Below are positions 63,759-64,000 of a DNA stretch of 64,000 bases, one piece after another (the stretch's first letter is position 1; each line of letters opens with the position of its first letter). The DNA lies in assembly GCF_001297065.1 (NCBI RefSeq), contig NZ_LHOX01000011.1, positions 186,001 through 250,000 of the forward strand. The letters are read 5' to 3'. The notes beneath the pieces were generated by a model. It did no database searches, was not told where the DNA came from, and saw only the letters and a program-made list of their open reading frames with translations. The DNA comes from Enterococcus sp. RIT-PI-f. Its GTDB lineage: Bacteria; Bacillota; Bacilli; Lactobacillales; Enterococcaceae. A program made the position numbers and the translations under genes.

Positions 63759-64000
63759 ACTGTCGCATATCAAGACGCATCAATACATGGTTGGGCCGGA
63801 AATTTTCTGCTGAATGGTAGGTCAGTTTTCCGGCTGTAATCGTGTATAAATTATACCCATATCGTTCTTCAAAGCGGACGATGCCGTTCCCTTCATCTTC
63901 TCCGACAAACGACATACTTGCAACCGTAAAATAGGGTATCCCTCTAACCGTACCTGTATAAGCATGATGCGTATGTCCACATAATATAGCACAAATATCT
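63757..64000 (-). CDS. metallophosphoesterase, C-terminal part only
   Basis: The minus-strand frame enters from the right window edge and encodes the last 80 residues of a calcineurin-like phosphoesterase. ICAILCGHTHHAYTG holds the GHTH metal-ligand motif near its start. The tail ends VLMRLDMRQ. The product and substrate cannot be named because the N-terminal two thirds lie outside. The stop codon is at 63757-63759. Confidence 0.75.
   Translation of the reverse strand, partial: DICAILCGHTHHAYTGTVRGIPYFTVASMSFVGEDEGNGIVRFEERYGYNLYTITAGKLTYHSAENFRPNHVLMRLDMRQ

Overview
The window is a low-to-middle GC Bacillota chromosome segment, most likely Enterococcus. This is inferred from the gene set and order: Rel of 736 aa with textbook Rel residue numbering, ccrZ-trmB next to comGA-GG, ytxK-type methylase and ackA behind comG, a DUF3013-like gene, ecsAB-hit-ytxH-prsA, and rarA followed by 6S RNA. 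Strong AAGGAGG-type ribosome binding sites and TTGACA/TATAAT promoters with 17-nt spacers fit this. The species cannot be fixed from the sequence. No rRNA, tRNA, insertion sequence, prophage or CRISPR array was seen. Both window ends cut a gene.

Layout. 1-5.5 kb: maltose module, with a PTS EIICBA (malT, cut at the left end) divergent from maltose phosphorylase, MalR-type operators between them, then a LacI-family regulator. 5.5-11.8 kb: a divergent PRPP synthetase, a C39-like cysteine peptidase-fold protein, PepO, and a salvage operon (NUDIX, small membrane protein, MTA/SAH nucleosidase, nicotinamidase, small helical protein). 12-14 kb: XpaC/TelA pair. 14-17.3 kb: ribokinase, an APC permease and a GRP-type sugar transporter under a CcpA-like site. 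17.4-21.6 kb: BceRS-like two-component system, small membrane protein, phosphohexomutase, Ogt. 21.7-29.2 kb: an asymmetric heterodimeric ABC exporter, then a MacB-like ABC transporter operon that ends in a kinase-less PASTA protein. 29.5-37.3 kb: dtd-rel, then mpg-DUF3013-prmA-rsmE-DeoC-like, then rarA. 37.4-38.6 kb: 6S RNA, small membrane protein, UspA. 38.8-41.1 kb: ABC-2 transporter. 41.2-43.4 kb: KUP potassium transporter behind a yybP-ykoY-type riboswitch. 43.4-45.4 kb: an ABC-F ribosome-protection gene behind a leader peptide and attenuator. 45.5-49.5 kb: peptide transporter, ackA, ytxK-type methylase. 49.7-53.5 kb: the complete comG operon. 53.5-59.8 kb: trmB, ccrZ, ecsAB, HIT, YtxH, PrsA. 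59.9-63.7 kb: an AT-rich beta-glucoside cluster (EIIC, GntR/UTRA regulator, GH1). Right end: a metallophosphoesterase fragment.

How the genes work together. Most of the window is housekeeping: stringent response, translation quality control, rRNA and ribosomal protein methylation, cell-cycle control, DNA uptake and secretion folding. Three carbon modules (maltose, ribose/glucose, beta-glucoside) carry visible operator or CcpA-type sites. The most unusual signals are regulatory. They are a Mn-type riboswitch in front of a K+ transporter, a leader-peptide/antiterminator/terminator cassette in front of an ABC-F gene, and a 35-bp promoter block that recurs in mirror orientation in front of the two beta-glucoside genes. 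The MacB-like transporter plus kinase-less PASTA protein and the DERA-like protein without catalytic residues are the best candidates for undescribed protein function.
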